In this document: in pieces, positions 32,907-42,407 of the stretch
Layout: every line of letters begins with the position of its first letter
How positions within the stretch are numbered: position 1 is the first letter of the stretch
From: Limimaricola variabilis
Lineage (GTDB): Bacteria; Pseudomonadota; Alphaproteobacteria; Rhodobacterales; Rhodobacteraceae
Assembly (NCBI RefSeq): GCF_014195545.1
Contig: NZ_JACIBX010000009.1
Coordinates: forward strand, 1-64,000
Length of the DNA: 64,000 nt
Reading direction: 5' to 3'
The notes under the pieces: model-generated
Told to the model about the DNA's origin: nothing
Databases searched by the model: none
The model's input: the letters and a program-made list of their open reading frames with translations, nothing else
Translations under genes and position numbers: made by a program

Positions 32907-35339
32907 TCACACCCCCGCGACGGTGGGCGCGCCGAAGGCCGCAAGGCCTGACTCCTTCAACAGACGTGCCGCCTCCTGCTCGGCCAGCCGTTCGCGCCCG
33001 GCGCCCGCCACAGGCACCCGGTCCCGTTCCAGCAGCATCGCAGCGGCAAGCGGGGTGGGGCGGGCGGCGCGGACCAGATCGACCCGGCCCTTGGTACGCT
33101 CGAGCATCTCCTCGACCCGGGCGAAATCGACGAGGCCGCGCATCGCCTCATCGCGGGTCACGCGCAGGATCAGATGGTCGGGATCGTATTTCGCCAGCGT
33201 GTCATAGAGGATGTCGGACGAGAACGTCGCCTGCTTGCCGGTCTTGCGGACCTGCGGCAGATTCTTCTCGATCAGCCCCGCAATACTGGCGACCCCTCTG
33301 AAGGTCCGCTTCATCACCGCGTTCGAGGTCAACCACCCCTCCAGCCCCTCGCGCAACTCATGCGCCTCGAACAGCGGCGCCGGATCGGTGAGCTCGTCGA
33401 GCCCCCATACCAGTGTCGCGTAGTCCGTGCCGACGAAGCCCAGCGGGTGCAGGCCGAGCGTCTCCATCCGACGGGTCAGCAGCAGGCCGAGCGTCTGCTG
33501 GGCGTGCCTGCCCGCGAAGGTGTGGAAGCAGGCATGGTGGCGCCCGTCATGTTCGAAGGTCTCGACGAGGATGCGGCCCCGCTCGGGCATCTTCGACACC
33601 TCGCGCTGGAGATGCAGCCAGTCGCGCGTATGGCGCGGCAGCTCGGGCCAGTCGGGACGCTGCAGGTCGTCGAGAATGCGGTGCGCGAGTTGTGCCGAGG
33701 TCGGCATCTTGGCGCCCGCATAGGTAGCGATGCGCGGCTCGCGGTCGGCGCGGCGGGTGACCTCCACCGTCATTTCGCGCAGCGTCTCGTAGCGCACGAC
33801 CTGTCCGCCGATGAGGAAGGTGTCGCCGGGGGTGAGCGAGGAGGCGAAGCCTTCCTCGACCTCGCCCAGTGGCCGGCCGCCGCCACCGCGCATCCGCACC
33901 TTGAGCATGTCGGCATCCTGGATCGTGCCGATATTCATGCGGATGCGCAGGGCGGAGCGCGGGTCACGCAGCTGCCACAGCCCGTCGGGTCGCTGCAGCA
34001 GTCGTTTCCACTTGTCATAGGCGCGCAACGCATAGCCGCCGGTGGCGACGAAATCGAGGCAGTCGTCGAACTGCGCCCGACTGATCCCGGCATAGGGGCC
34101 GACGGTCTTCACCTCGGCGAAGAGCGCATCCTCGTCGAAGGGTCCGGCACAGGCGGTGATCATGATGTGCTGGCACAGCACGTCGAGCGGTCCGGGCCCG
34201 CGGGGCGAGCCGTCGAGCTCGTGCGCCTTCACCGCCTCCAGCGCGGCCATGCATTCGACCACCTCGAAACGGTTGGCTGGCACCAGAAGCGCCTTGGAGG
34301 GGGCGTTGTAGCGGTGGTTGGCCCGGCCGATCCGCTGCACGAGCCGTTTCACGTTCTTGGGCGCGCCGATCTGAATCACGAGGTCGACGTCGCCCCAATC
34401 GATGCCGAGATCGAGGCTGCCGGTGCAGACGATGGCCTTGAGCTCGCCCGCCACCATTGCTGCCTCGACATTGGCACGGACCTGCCGGCTCAGGCTGCCG
34501 TGATGGATGCCGATCGGCAGGTCGTCCTCGTTGGCGAGCCAGAGCTTGTGAAAGAAGATCTCGGCCTGCGCGCGGGTGTTGTGAAAGATCAGCGTCGTCT
34601 TGTGCTTCTTGACCTGCTCGAGCACCTCTCGGACGGCGTAGCCGCCGCCGGCCCCCGCCCAGGGCGGCGGTGCCTCGGTGCGCAGCATGGAGATGTCGGG
34701 ATCGGGGCCAGGATCGGCCTCGATGATCTCGCAAGGCTCGGGATGCTTCGCGAGTAGAGAGGCCAGCGCCTCAGGGTCCTCGACCGTGGCCGAAAGGCCG
34801 ACCCGGCGCAGGCCGGGCGCGAGGGTTTCCAGCCGTCCGAGGCTCAGCATCAGTTGATCGCCGCGCTTGCCCTCCATCAGCGCGTGAATCTCGTCCACCA
34901 CGATGCGCTTGAGCCCCGCGAAGATGCGCGGTGCATCCTCGTAGGATATCATCAAGGCGAGGCTTTCGGGCGTGGTCAGCAGGATATGCGGCGGATCGGC
35001 GCGCTGCCGTTTCTTGGCCGTCTGCTTGGTATCGCCGGTGCGGTCCTCGATCCGGATCGGCAGGCCCATTTCCTCGACCGGGATGGTGAGGTTGCGCCGG
35101 ATGTCGGTGGCCAGTGCCTTCAGGGGCGAGACGTAGAGCGTGTGCAACCCCTTGTGGCTGCCATCCGCCAGCTCGGCCAGCGTCGGCAGGAACCCGGCGA
35201 GGGTCTTGCCGCCCCCGGTGGGCGCGATCAGCATCAGGGCCGGAGCGTCGGCGCGTGCGAGCATCTCGCGCTGATGCGGATGGATGCTCCAGCCGCGCTT
35301 GGCGAACCAGTCGTCGAAGAGGGGGGGCAGCGCGGTCAT
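32907..35339 (-). CDS. ligase-associated DEXH-box helicase (Lhr-like)
   Basis: An 810-residue SF2 helicase. Motifs: I TGGGKTLAGFLP, Ia-like LYVSPLKALATD, II VDEIHAL, III LSATV, IV-VI LIFHNTRAQAE, ICTGSLDLGIDWGDVDLVIQ and QRIGRANHR. The C-terminal half has the DUF4442-like Lhr extension. It translocates on single-stranded DNA and is assigned to DNA damage repair by family. Start MTALPPLFDDWFAKRGW matches relatives. Together with PdeM it forms a small minus-strand operon. Confidence 0.92.
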   Translation of the reverse strand: MTALPPLFDDWFAKRGWSIHPHQREMLARADAPALMLIAPTGGGKTLAGFLPTLAELADGSHKGLHTLYVSPLKALATDIRRNLTIPVEEMGLPIRIEDRTGDTKQTAKKRQRADPPHILLTTPESLALMISYEDAPRIFAGLKRIVVDEIHALMEGKRGDQLMLSLGRLETLAPGLRRVGLSATVEDPEALASLLAKHPEPCEIIEADPGPDPDISMLRTEAPPPWAGAGGGYAVREVLEQVKKHKTTLIFHNTRAQAEIFFHKLWLANEDDLPIGIHHGSLSRQVRANVEAAMVAGELKAIVCTGSLDLGIDWGDVDLVIQIGAPKNVKRLVQRIGRANHRYNAPSKALLVPANRFEVVECMAALEAVKAHELDGSPRGPGPLDVLCQHIMITACAGPFDEDALFAEVKTVGPYAGISRAQFDDCLDFVATGGYALRAYDKWKRLLQRPDGLWQLRDPRSALRIRMNIGTIQDADMLKVRMRGGGGRPLGEVEEGFASSLTPGDTFLIGGQVVRYETLREMTVEVTRRADREPRIATYAGAKMPTSAQLAHRILDDLQRPDWPELPRHTRDWLHLQREVSKMPERGRILVETFEHDGRHHACFHTFAGRHAQQTLGLLLTRRMETLGLHPLGFVGTDYATLVWGLDELTDPAPLFEAHELREGLEGWLTSNAVMKRTFRGVASIAGLIEKNLPQVRKTGKQATFSSDILYDTLAKYDPDHLILRVTRDEAMRGLVDFARVEEMLERTKGRVDLVRAARPTPLAAAMLLERDRVPVAGAGRERLAEQEAARLLKESGLAAFGAPTVAGV

Positions 35340-35370
35340 CCGCTTGATCTAGGGCGACCGGCCCTCCGTT

Positions 35371-35976
35371 TCAAAGCGTGGCGAGGTGCTGCGCCAGTTC
35401 GTCGCGCAGCCGGGCGATTCGGTCCTCGAGCCCCGCCTCGTCGGCGGTGGCGCCGCTCTCGGACCAGTGCGAGAATCGCTCCAGAAGCGGCAGCAGCGTC
35501 TCGCGCTCATCCGGCGTCCAGTCCGACAGGAAACCGCCGAGCAGCAGGAACTTGTAGCGTCGCACAGCCTCGACCATGGCCTGTCCCGACGGCGTCAGCG
35601 TCACGATGCTGCGGCGCGCATCGGCGCGGCTGGTGGCGCGCGCGGCGAGGCCGCGGCCGATCAGGTCGGTGACGATCCGACTGGCCCGCGACGGGTCGAT
35701 GTTGAGGCGCTGAGCCACGGTGGAGACCATGGTCTCCTCGGCCGGGTCGTCGGCGAACTCGTTGGCCGGGGCGTGGATCGCGATCATCACGTCGAGTTGG
35801 GCGAGATCGAGCGGCAACCCAAGCTCGTCGAGCGCCCGATGCCCCAGCTCGCGGGTGCGCACGCGTCGCCGCCACCGCTGCAGCACCGCGTCGAATGCCA
35901 GCGCCGCCCGGGTGACCTCCGGCGCGATCCCGGCCCGCGCCATGTCCCCGATCAGCTCCTCGTCGCGTTCGGCCAT
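35371..35976 (-). CDS. MarR-family transcriptional regulator
   Basis: A 201-residue winged-helix regulator. The DNA-binding part is VAQRLNIDPSRASRIVTDLI plus the wing ATSRADARRSIVTLTPSGQA, preceded by dimerisation helices. It is longer than most MarR proteins (about 145 residues), with extra C-terminal helices (WTPDERETLLPLLERFSHW). Target and ligand are unknown. It is 31 bases upstream of the helicase gene, so could be cotranscribed, and about 120 bases downstream of the AAA ATPase. The start at MAERDEELIGDMARAG was chosen for the clean N-terminus. Confidence 0.88.
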   Translation of the reverse strand: MAERDEELIGDMARAGIAPEVTRAALAFDAVLQRWRRRVRTRELGHRALDELGLPLDLAQLDVMIAIHAPANEFADDPAEETMVSTVAQRLNIDPSRASRIVTDLIGRGLAARATSRADARRSIVTLTPSGQAMVEAVRRYKFLLLGGFLSDWTPDERETLLPLLERFSHWSESGATADEAGLEDRIARLRDELAQHLATL

Positions 35977-36097
35977 GTTCCGCCCTTCGGTTCCCGTGTC
36001 GTGCCGCCGGGCCATCGGCCCGCCGTTCGACCTGATAGCCCATGCGGCCACGAGATTGCCACAGCGGATGAGGAAGGACGTTCCGTCGCGGTCGCGC

Positions 36098-37408
36098 CTA
36101 GTGGACCACCATGCCGTCGCGCACGAACATGTTGTCCCAGGCGCGATCGACCAGTTCGGGGGTCATCTGGTAGGGGATGCCTTCGAACTCGCAGATCGCG
36201 ATCATCTGGTCGATCAGGAAGATCGGCTGGTAGTTGGCGAAGACGTTGCCGATGCTCGGATACTTGACCTTGAGCAGGTGAAGCATCGCCGCCTGGTCGA
36301 GCGGCATCTTTCTCTTGCGGGCGACCATGGCGAAGATCTTCAGGAAATCTTCCTGGCTCGGCCCGTCGATCCGGATCTTGTAGAAGATCCGGCGCAGCGC
36401 GGCCTGGTCGAAGATCTCGTTCGGGTGAAAGTTGGTCGAGAAGATTACCAGCGTATCGAAGGGCACCTCGAACTTCTCGCCCGACTGCAGCGAGAGGATG
36501 TCGCGGTTTTCCTCGAGCGGCACGATCCAGCGGTTGACGAGCTTCTGGGGGGGCTCCGCCTGGCGGCCAAGGTCGTCGACGATGAAGATACCGCCGGTCG
36601 CCTTGAGCTGAAGCGGCGCCTGATAGGTCCGGGCCACCGGGTTGTAGACCAGGTCGAGCATGTCGAGCGACAGCTCGCCCCCGGTCACCACCGTGGGACG
36701 TTCGCAGCGCACGTAGCGTGGATCGAACCGCATCCCGGCGCGGCGCAGCGCGCTGGGCGCGTCCTCGTTGTCCTCGACGCTGGCATGGATGATCGGGTCG
36801 TAGACGGTGATCACCTGACCGCCATATTCGAGCGCGCGGGGCACGTAGACCAGATCGCCCAAGGCGTCGCGGATGCCGTTGGAGATCGAGGATTTGCCGT
36901 TGCCGGGCGGACCATACATCAGGATCGAACGACCGGCTCCGATGGCCGGGCCGAGCTGGCCGAGCAAGGCGTTGGGCAGCACGAGATGCCCCATCGCCGC
37001 GTCCAGCCGATCGCGGGTCATGGTCAGGTTGCGCACCGATTGGCGGGCCACTTGCTCGCGATAGGTGGCAAGCGGCACCGGCATCGCGCCGAAATATTCG
37101 GATTGCGCCAGCGCATCGAGCGCCCGCGCCCGGCCGGTATCGGTGAGCTGGTAGGGCATCTCGGTGCCGGGATCGATGCCGTTCAGCGTGCCCATCGCCT
37201 CGAGCAGCTTCTGGCCGCGAAGCGCGTCGATCAGCTCCTGCGCGACATTGACCGGCAGGCACAGTGCCCGGCCGATCTCGCTCGGCAGCCGGACATTGGT
37301 GCGAAAGATGGTCTTGAGCGCGATGTCACGCATCATGACCGGCGGCAGCCCCGCCGCCTCGAGGCTGCGCGGGACCTGCGGCGCGGCCGTGCCGACCTGC
37401 ATGTTCAT
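36098..37408 (-). CDS. AAA family ATPase at the end of the tad gene cluster
   Basis: A 436-residue cytoplasmic ATPase. Residues 30-105 look like a winged-helix domain (LPSEIGRALCLPVNVAQELI, MPYQLTDTGRARALDAL). Walker A is GPPGNGKSS (166-174), Walker B GGIFIVDDLGRQ, with RIFYKIRIDG in the sensor region. It follows the tadD-type genes on the same strand, with 99 bases between. Related ATPases have been noted beside tad loci, but their substrate is not known and no pilus role can be shown from sequence. It may be an accessory motor or an independent gene. Confidence 0.7.
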   Translation of the reverse strand: MNMQVGTAAPQVPRSLEAAGLPPVMMRDIALKTIFRTNVRLPSEIGRALCLPVNVAQELIDALRGQKLLEAMGTLNGIDPGTEMPYQLTDTGRARALDALAQSEYFGAMPVPLATYREQVARQSVRNLTMTRDRLDAAMGHLVLPNALLGQLGPAIGAGRSILMYGPPGNGKSSISNGIRDALGDLVYVPRALEYGGQVITVYDPIIHASVEDNEDAPSALRRAGMRFDPRYVRCERPTVVTGGELSLDMLDLVYNPVARTYQAPLQLKATGGIFIVDDLGRQAEPPQKLVNRWIVPLEENRDILSLQSGEKFEVPFDTLVIFSTNFHPNEIFDQAALRRIFYKIRIDGPSQEDFLKIFAMVARKRKMPLDQAAMLHLLKVKYPSIGNVFANYQPIFLIDQMIAICEFEGIPYQMTPELVDRAWDNMFVRDGMVVH

Positions 37409-37507
37409 GGATCACTCCGCTACGGCGATCGGTGTCCTCCCGACCTGACGCGGCCAAGTTGCACGATCATTGTGGCGGCAAGTGGGAGCGAGCCCGGCAG
37501 TACGGCG

Positions 37508-38350
37508 TCAGCCGCCGTCGAGTGCGCGCAACGCGCGCGCCGCTTCCTCGAAATGCTGGGGATGGGTATCGACGGCGTCGCGCAGAAGCTCCTTGCCGAT
37601 CGTCACGTCGTTCTGCTTGATCGCCGTGAGCGCCAGCGTATAGAGCAGCTGCGCCCGTTCGGTCTGGGTCATCGGCATGACTGGCAGCTTGTAGTTGCGC
37701 TGGGCGCCGCGGGCGAGGACGAGGTTGTTCTTGGCGGTGAACAGCCCCGGCTGCTGGCGCAGCGCATCGGTGAAGAGCCGCTCGGCGGCGCGGTAATCGC
37801 CGCGGGTCAGCTTGGAGTAGCCCCAGTTGTTGAGCACGCCGCCCGGCGTGGTCGTCAGCCCCGCGGCGGTTTCGTAGAAACTGTCGGCCCGGGCCCATTC
37901 CTCGTTGCTGTCGGCGACCATCGCCTCGAGCCGGTAGCGCTGGAAGGTCTCGTAGGTGGGCGGGATGGCATCGAGCACGCGCTCGGCCTCGTCCCATTCG
38001 TTGACCCGGATCAGCGCGTCGGCCAGCTCGACCGAATCTTCGGGCTCTGCTTCGGGATGCGCCGTCACCTTGCGCCAGGCGGCCACCCCTTCGGCGCCGC
38101 GCTTGGCGCGCACCAGCGAGGTGGCGAGACCGCGCTGCGGCGTGATGGCTTCCGGTTCGGCGGTGGCGAGCCGTTCGAAATAGGCGACGCTCTCGGCGGG
38201 TTCGGCCACGGTCAGCATGATCTCGTTGAGATCGGCATCACGCGCCTCACGCAGGTCGTCGACCGCGCGCGACACCTTGCCGTCGGACGTGCTGCAGGCC
38301 GCGAGCGCAAGCGCGGCCGCGAAGACGCAATAACGGGCCGGAAGGCGCAT
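37508..38350 (-). CDS. tadD: TadD-like tetratricopeptide lipoprotein
   Basis: A 280-residue lipoprotein. The lipobox is LAAC in RYCVFAAALALAACSTSDGK. TPR-type helices run from about 60 to 270 (ITPQRGLATSLVRAKRGAEG, WGYSKLTRGDYRAAERLFTD, LRQQPGLFTAKNNLVLARGA). TadD is the pilotin-like TPR protein of Flp pilus systems, needed for secretin assembly or location. The ATG at 38350 has AAAGGA six bases upstream, better than the earlier TTG or ATG at 38380/38374. Confidence 0.8.
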   Translation of the reverse strand: MRLPARYCVFAAALALAACSTSDGKVSRAVDDLREARDADLNEIMLTVAEPAESVAYFERLATAEPEAITPQRGLATSLVRAKRGAEGVAAWRKVTAHPEAEPEDSVELADALIRVNEWDEAERVLDAIPPTYETFQRYRLEAMVADSNEEWARADSFYETAAGLTTTPGGVLNNWGYSKLTRGDYRAAERLFTDALRQQPGLFTAKNNLVLARGAQRNYKLPVMPMTQTERAQLLYTLALTAIKQNDVTIGKELLRDAVDTHPQHFEEAARALRALDGG

Positions 38351-38376
38351 GAGGGGTCCTTTGCTGCTCGTCATCC

Positions 38377-38934
38377 TCAAAGCGCGGTCAGGATCGCGTA
38401 TTCACTCGGTCCGCGCCGCACCAGTTGGAACTCTTGTGGTTCCTCCTCGCCAGCATAGAGGGCGGCATCGCGCTTGGCGATAGCCCGGCGGAGGTTGTCG
38501 CGGACGCTGTCATCATTGCCATCCACCAGCGCGAAGGCGCGCAGGAAGCTCTCGGCCGCCTCGGGGGCGCGGTCGGTCTCCATCAGCACCACGCCGAGGT
38601 TGTTCCAGGCCGGCGCGAATTCGGGGTCGAGTTCGACCGCGCGGCGCAGCAGCCGTTCAGCTTGGCCCAGACGCCCGAGCCGCAGGTTGGCCGATCCCAT
38701 CGCCGAGAGCGTGTCGACACCCATGCCCTGCTCTGCTGCCGCGCGGCCATAGGCGGCAAGCGCCAACTCGGCCTCGTTCGCAGCCATCAGCCGGTGGCCG
38801 ACGATCAGACCATCGACATCGGGGGCGCCGGACGGGCCGGGCGCATAGACCCCACCTGCGGATTCGGACAGGCCGCCCGCGTCGGAGCAGGCGGCCGCAA
38901 GCAGGACCACGAAAAGCAGGAGCGGTGGGCGCAT
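38377..38934 (-). CDS. second TPR lipoprotein, tad cluster
   Basis: A 185-residue lipoprotein (MRPPLLLFVVLLAAACSDAG; lipobox AAAC) with a short TPR region (SANLRLGRLGQAERLLRRAV, ELDPEFAPAWNNLGVVLMET). It lies between tadC and tadD; two TPR lipoproteins are common in alphaproteobacterial tad loci. Ends 27 bases before the chosen tadD start, so translation may be coupled. The start at MRPPLLL was chosen because it directly precedes the signal peptide. Confidence 0.8.
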   Translation of the reverse strand: MRPPLLLFVVLLAAACSDAGGLSESAGGVYAPGPSGAPDVDGLIVGHRLMAANEAELALAAYGRAAAEQGMGVDTLSAMGSANLRLGRLGQAERLLRRAVELDPEFAPAWNNLGVVLMETDRAPEAAESFLRAFALVDGNDDSVRDNLRRAIAKRDAALYAGEEEPQEFQLVRRGPSEYAILTAL

Positions 38935-38944
38935 GTCGGTCGCG

Positions 38945-39934
38945 TCAGTTCCCCGAAGCCCCGCCGCCAAGGGTCATGTAGATGTCGAGAAGCGACGGCC
39001 CGATCAGGATGATGAGCAGCGGCGGCACCGTCAACATCATCGTCGCCAGCGTCATCTTCGTCGGCAAGGTGTTGGCCTTTTCCTCGGCCCGCATCACCCG
39101 CTTGTCGCGCATCTCGGCCGAGAAGACCCGCAGCGCGTCGGCGATCGAGGTGCCGAATTGCTGGCTCTGCACCAGCACGGTCACGAAGCTCGAGATGTCG
39201 GTCACGCCGCAGCGCTCGGACAGGTCGCGCAGCACCTGCGTCTTTTCCTTGCCCGCCTTCATCTCATGCGCCACCTGGCCGTATTCCCAAGCCAGATCCG
39301 GATAGCCCGCGCGCAGCTCGTGGCTGACGCGGATGATCGACTGGTCAAGCGACTGGCCCGCCTCGACGCAGACCAGCATCATGTCGAGGCTGTCGGGAAA
39401 GCCGTCGGTGATCTGCTGGCGCCGCGCTTCGCGCCGCCGGGTCACCCAGTAGCGCGGCAGCAGATAGCCGATCGCCGCCGGAATAAGGGTGGGGGCGATC
39501 AGGTCGGTGGCCCCCTCGGCGCCTTGGCTCAGCACGTAGGTCAGCCCGCCGATCAGCGACACGATGCCCAGCGCGAACTGTGAGAAGTGGAAGATCCGGA
39601 CGGCATGGCGCGACCGGTAGCCGGCCTGCATCAGCTGCAACCGGATCGCCGAGAATTCCTTGGCGTTCTGCGGCTCGAGGAAGGTGGCGTAGCGTTCCAG
39701 CTTGTCGGCGGCCGAGGGGGTGCGCAGCCGCGCCGACTTGGCGGCATCGGCCGGTGCGACCGCGCCGTTGCCGTTCTGCGCTTTGAGCTTGTCGAGCGGG
39801 TCCTCGCGGCGGTGGAGCAGCGAAGGCAACGTCAGCAGGATCAGCACGATCCCGATCAGCCCGAGGGCGAGAACCGGTCCCGCGGGTCCGAAGCGCTCGA
39901 CGAGCATGGCCTGGATCTGTTGCAGTTGGAGCAT
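38945..39934 (-). CDS. tadC: Flp pilus platform protein TadC
   Basis: A 329-residue inner-membrane protein of the GSPII_F/TadC class. Membrane segments are near the N-terminus (VLALGLIGIVLILLTLPSLL), around FHFSQFALGIVSLIGGLTYV and the C-terminus (ATMMLTVPPLLIILIGPSLL). The F-domain motif FPDSLDMMLVCVEAGQSLDQ is clear. With TadB it forms the platform on which TadA/CpaF acts. Ten bases from the next gene. Confidence 0.92.
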   Translation of the reverse strand: MLQLQQIQAMLVERFGPAGPVLALGLIGIVLILLTLPSLLHRREDPLDKLKAQNGNGAVAPADAAKSARLRTPSAADKLERYATFLEPQNAKEFSAIRLQLMQAGYRSRHAVRIFHFSQFALGIVSLIGGLTYVLSQGAEGATDLIAPTLIPAAIGYLLPRYWVTRRREARRQQITDGFPDSLDMMLVCVEAGQSLDQSIIRVSHELRAGYPDLAWEYGQVAHEMKAGKEKTQVLRDLSERCGVTDISSFVTVLVQSQQFGTSIADALRVFSAEMRDKRVMRAEEKANTLPTKMTLATMMLTVPPLLIILIGPSLLDIYMTLGGGASGN

Positions 39935-39937
39935 CGG

Positions 39938-40906
39938 TCAGACCTTGATGTTTACGAGGGCGCGCATGACGATGATGTTGATGATCAGAAAGGCCGCGAC
40001 GGCGAAGCAGGCCGGAATGAACACCGACGTCTGGCTGACTTCATCGTAGTAGTTCGGGTCCATCAGGTTGATGCCGATCAACGCGGCGATCGGAAACCCC
40101 GACAGGAACATGCCCGACCACTTGGCCTCGGCGGTGATCGCCTTGACCCGCCGGAACAGCCGGAAACGCGCCCGCACAACTTTTGCCAGGCCGTCGAGGA
40201 TTTCGGCCAAGTTGCCGCCCGACTGGCGCTGGATCGTCACCGCCACCGCCAGGAAGCGCAGATCCTGCATGTCGAGCCGTTCGGCCATCGACTTGAGGCT
40301 ATCGCTCATATCGCGGCCATAGGCGGCCTCGTCGGCGATCACCCCCATCTCGGAGCCCAGCGGGTCGGGGACCTCGCGCGCGACGATGCCGATCGCCGAG
40401 GAAAACGGGTGGCCGACGCGCAGCGAGCGCACCATCAGTTCGATCGCCTCGGGCAGTTGCGCCTCGATCAGGTCGATCCGCTTCTTGGCCTTGTTGCTGA
40501 CCCAGACATAGACGCCGCCCACCCCCATCGCGGCGGCGACCGCGATGCGGATCGGCAGACCGGCCCCGGTTCCGAGCGTCAGCCCGGCGAAGGCCACGCA
40601 GCCCAGCCCCGCCATCAGCATGACGAGCTGGGCCGGGCTGAAGGCGATGTTGGCCTTCTGCGCCTTGTGCGCCAGCAGGGCATAGAGCGGAACCCGGCGG
40701 GCCTTGAGATGCTGCGTCATCTCCTTGCGCAGCTGCTCGAGAACCTCCTCGCGCCGCGTGCCCTTCTCAAGCAGGGTCAGCCGGCGGTTGACCCGGCTGT
40801 TGAGGCTGATCGAGCGGCCGAAGATGGTGAGATACACCCCTTCGACCAGCACGAGCACGGCGATGAAGACGAGGCCGTAGATGACCGGTTCGGCGCTGAG
40901 GTTCAT
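39938..40906 (-). CDS. tadB: Flp pilus platform protein TadB
   Basis: A 322-residue membrane protein, paralogue of TadC. N-terminal membrane segment VIYGLVFIAVLVLVEGVYLT, further pairs around ALGCVAFAGLTLGTGAGLPI-like sequence and at the C-terminus (FIPACFAVAAFLIINIIVM). The F-domain motif LPEAIELMVRSLRVGHPFSS is followed by the internal SGGNLAEILDGLAKVVRARF. The gene is three bases upstream of tadC in transcription order. Confidence 0.92.
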   Translation of the reverse strand: MNLSAEPVIYGLVFIAVLVLVEGVYLTIFGRSISLNSRVNRRLTLLEKGTRREEVLEQLRKEMTQHLKARRVPLYALLAHKAQKANIAFSPAQLVMLMAGLGCVAFAGLTLGTGAGLPIRIAVAAAMGVGGVYVWVSNKAKKRIDLIEAQLPEAIELMVRSLRVGHPFSSAIGIVAREVPDPLGSEMGVIADEAAYGRDMSDSLKSMAERLDMQDLRFLAVAVTIQRQSGGNLAEILDGLAKVVRARFRLFRRVKAITAEAKWSGMFLSGFPIAALIGINLMDPNYYDEVSQTSVFIPACFAVAAFLIINIIVMRALVNIKV

Positions 40907-40909
40907 GCG

Positions 40910-42385
40910 TCACTTCCCTCCTACGGGTTCGAACACCGAGGCGGGCAGGTCGTAGCCCCAGAGCCGGAACCGCTCCGAAAAATGGCTGCGGACGCCGGTC
41001 GCAGTGAAGTGGCCGATGATGCTGTTGTCGGGATTCAGTCCGACCCGGCGGTAACGGAAGATCTCCTGCATCGAGATCACGTCGCCCTCCATGCCGGTGA
41101 TCTCGGTGATCGAGGTCATCCGGCGGGAGCCGTCCTGAAGGCGGCTGGCCTGGACGATCAGGTGGACGGCGCTGGCGATCTGGCTGCGCACCGCCTTGAT
41201 CGGCATTTCGAGCCCGGCCATGGCGATCATGTTCTCGAGTCGGCTCACGCCATCGCGGGCCGAGTTGGCGTGGATCGTGGTCATCGAGCCGTCATGGCCG
41301 GTGTTCATCGCCTGCAGCATGTCGATCACTTCCTCGCCGCGGGTTTCGCCGACGATGATCCGGTCGGGTCGCATCCGCAGCGCGTTCTTGAGGCAGTCGC
41401 GCTGGCTCACGGCCCCCTTGCCCTCGACGTTGGGGGGGCGGCTCTCCATGCGGCCGACATGGGTCTGCTGCAGCTGCAGTTCGGCGGTATCCTCGATGGT
41501 CAGGATCCGTTCGTTATCGGCGATGAAGGAGGACAGCGCGTTGAGCGTGGTGGTCTTGCCCGAGCCGGTGCCCCCCGACACGATGATGTTCAGCCGCGTC
41601 GCCACCGCCGCCTCGAGATAGGCGGCCATTTCCTCGGACATCGCGCCGAAGCGGATCAGGTCGTCGATGCCGAGCTTGTCCTTCTTGAACTTGCGGATCG
41701 AGACCAGGCTGCCATCCACCGCGATCGGTCCGACCATGGCGTTGAAGCGCGAGCCATCGGCAAGGCGGGCGTCGACATAGGGGTTGGATTCGTCGACACG
41801 CCGACCCACGGCCGAGACGATCTTGTCGATGATCCGGAGCAGGTGGCGCTCGTCCTTGAAGGTGATGTCGGTGAGTTGCAGCTTGCCGTCGCGCTCGACG
41901 AAGATCTGGTGCGGGCCGTTGACGAGGATGTCGTTGACGCTGTCATCCTTGAGCAGGGTTTCGAGCGGGCCGAGCCCGGTCACCTCGAAATACAGGTCCT
42001 GCCCAAGCCCGGCGCGTTCCTCGCGGGTGAGCGACACCCCCATCTGGTCCAGCGTCTCGCTGGCGATGGCGTTGATCTCGTTGCGCAGATCCTGCTCGCT
42101 GGCTTTGTCGAGCGCGGCGAGGTTGAGGGTGTCGAGCAGCGCCTTGTGTACCTCGAGCTTGATCTCGGCGAGGCGCTCCTTGCGGCGCCGCTCTTTCTCG
42201 GCGGGGCCTGCTTCGGCGGCGCGGCGCGCGGTCTCCGCACTGGCCGTCGCAGCCCGGCGCGCGGCGGCGGTCGGCGGAGGCAGGGCGGCCGCAGCTGTGG
42301 CCGGGGAGGCCGGCGCGTTGGCAGGAGCGGTCTGCGGGGCGGCCACGGGCTGGCCTGGCTCTGGCTTTCGGAACTTCGAGAACAT
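40910..42385 (-). CDS. cpaF: Flp pilus assembly ATPase CpaF / TadA
   Basis: A 491-residue secretion ATPase. A low-complexity Ala/Pro N-terminus (about 1-70) is followed by the N-domain and ATPase: Walker [21 protein letters not shown], Asp box [17 protein letters not shown], His box [20 protein letters not shown] and Walker [20 protein letters not shown]. It energises pilus extension and retraction through TadB and TadC. The start at [12 protein letters not shown] was chosen; the frame extends upstream without coding signal. Belongs to the tad operon. Confidence 0.96.
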   Translation of the reverse strand: MFSKFRKPEPGQPVAAPQTAPANAPASPATAAAALPPPTAAARRAATASAETARRAAEAGPAEKERRRKERLAEIKLEVHKALLDTLNLAALDKASEQDLRNEINAIASETLDQMGVSLTREERAGLGQDLYFEVTGLGPLETLLKDDSVNDILVNGPHQIFVERDGKLQLTDITFKDERHLLRIIDKIVSAVGRRVDESNPYVDARLADGSRFNAMVGPIAVDGSLVSIRKFKKDKLGIDDLIRFGAMSEEMAAYLEAAVATRLNIIVSGGTGSGKTTTLNALSSFIADNERILTIEDTAELQLQQTHVGRMESRPPNVEGKGAVSQRDCLKNALRMRPDRIIVGETRGEEVIDMLQAMNTGHDGSMTTIHANSARDGVSRLENMIAMAGLEMPIKAVRSQIASAVHLIVQASRLQDGSRRMTSITEITGMEGDVISMQEIFRYRRVGLNPDNSIIGHFTATGVRSHFSERFRLWGYDLPASVFEPVGGK

Positions 42386-42407
42386 GGGTCGCGCTCCCTT
42401 CGGGGCG

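Noticed and set aside
35720-38458. Long plus-strand open frame opposite the MarR, AAA and TPR genes
   Set aside because: Antisense to recognised genes; no family signature or ribosome binding site.
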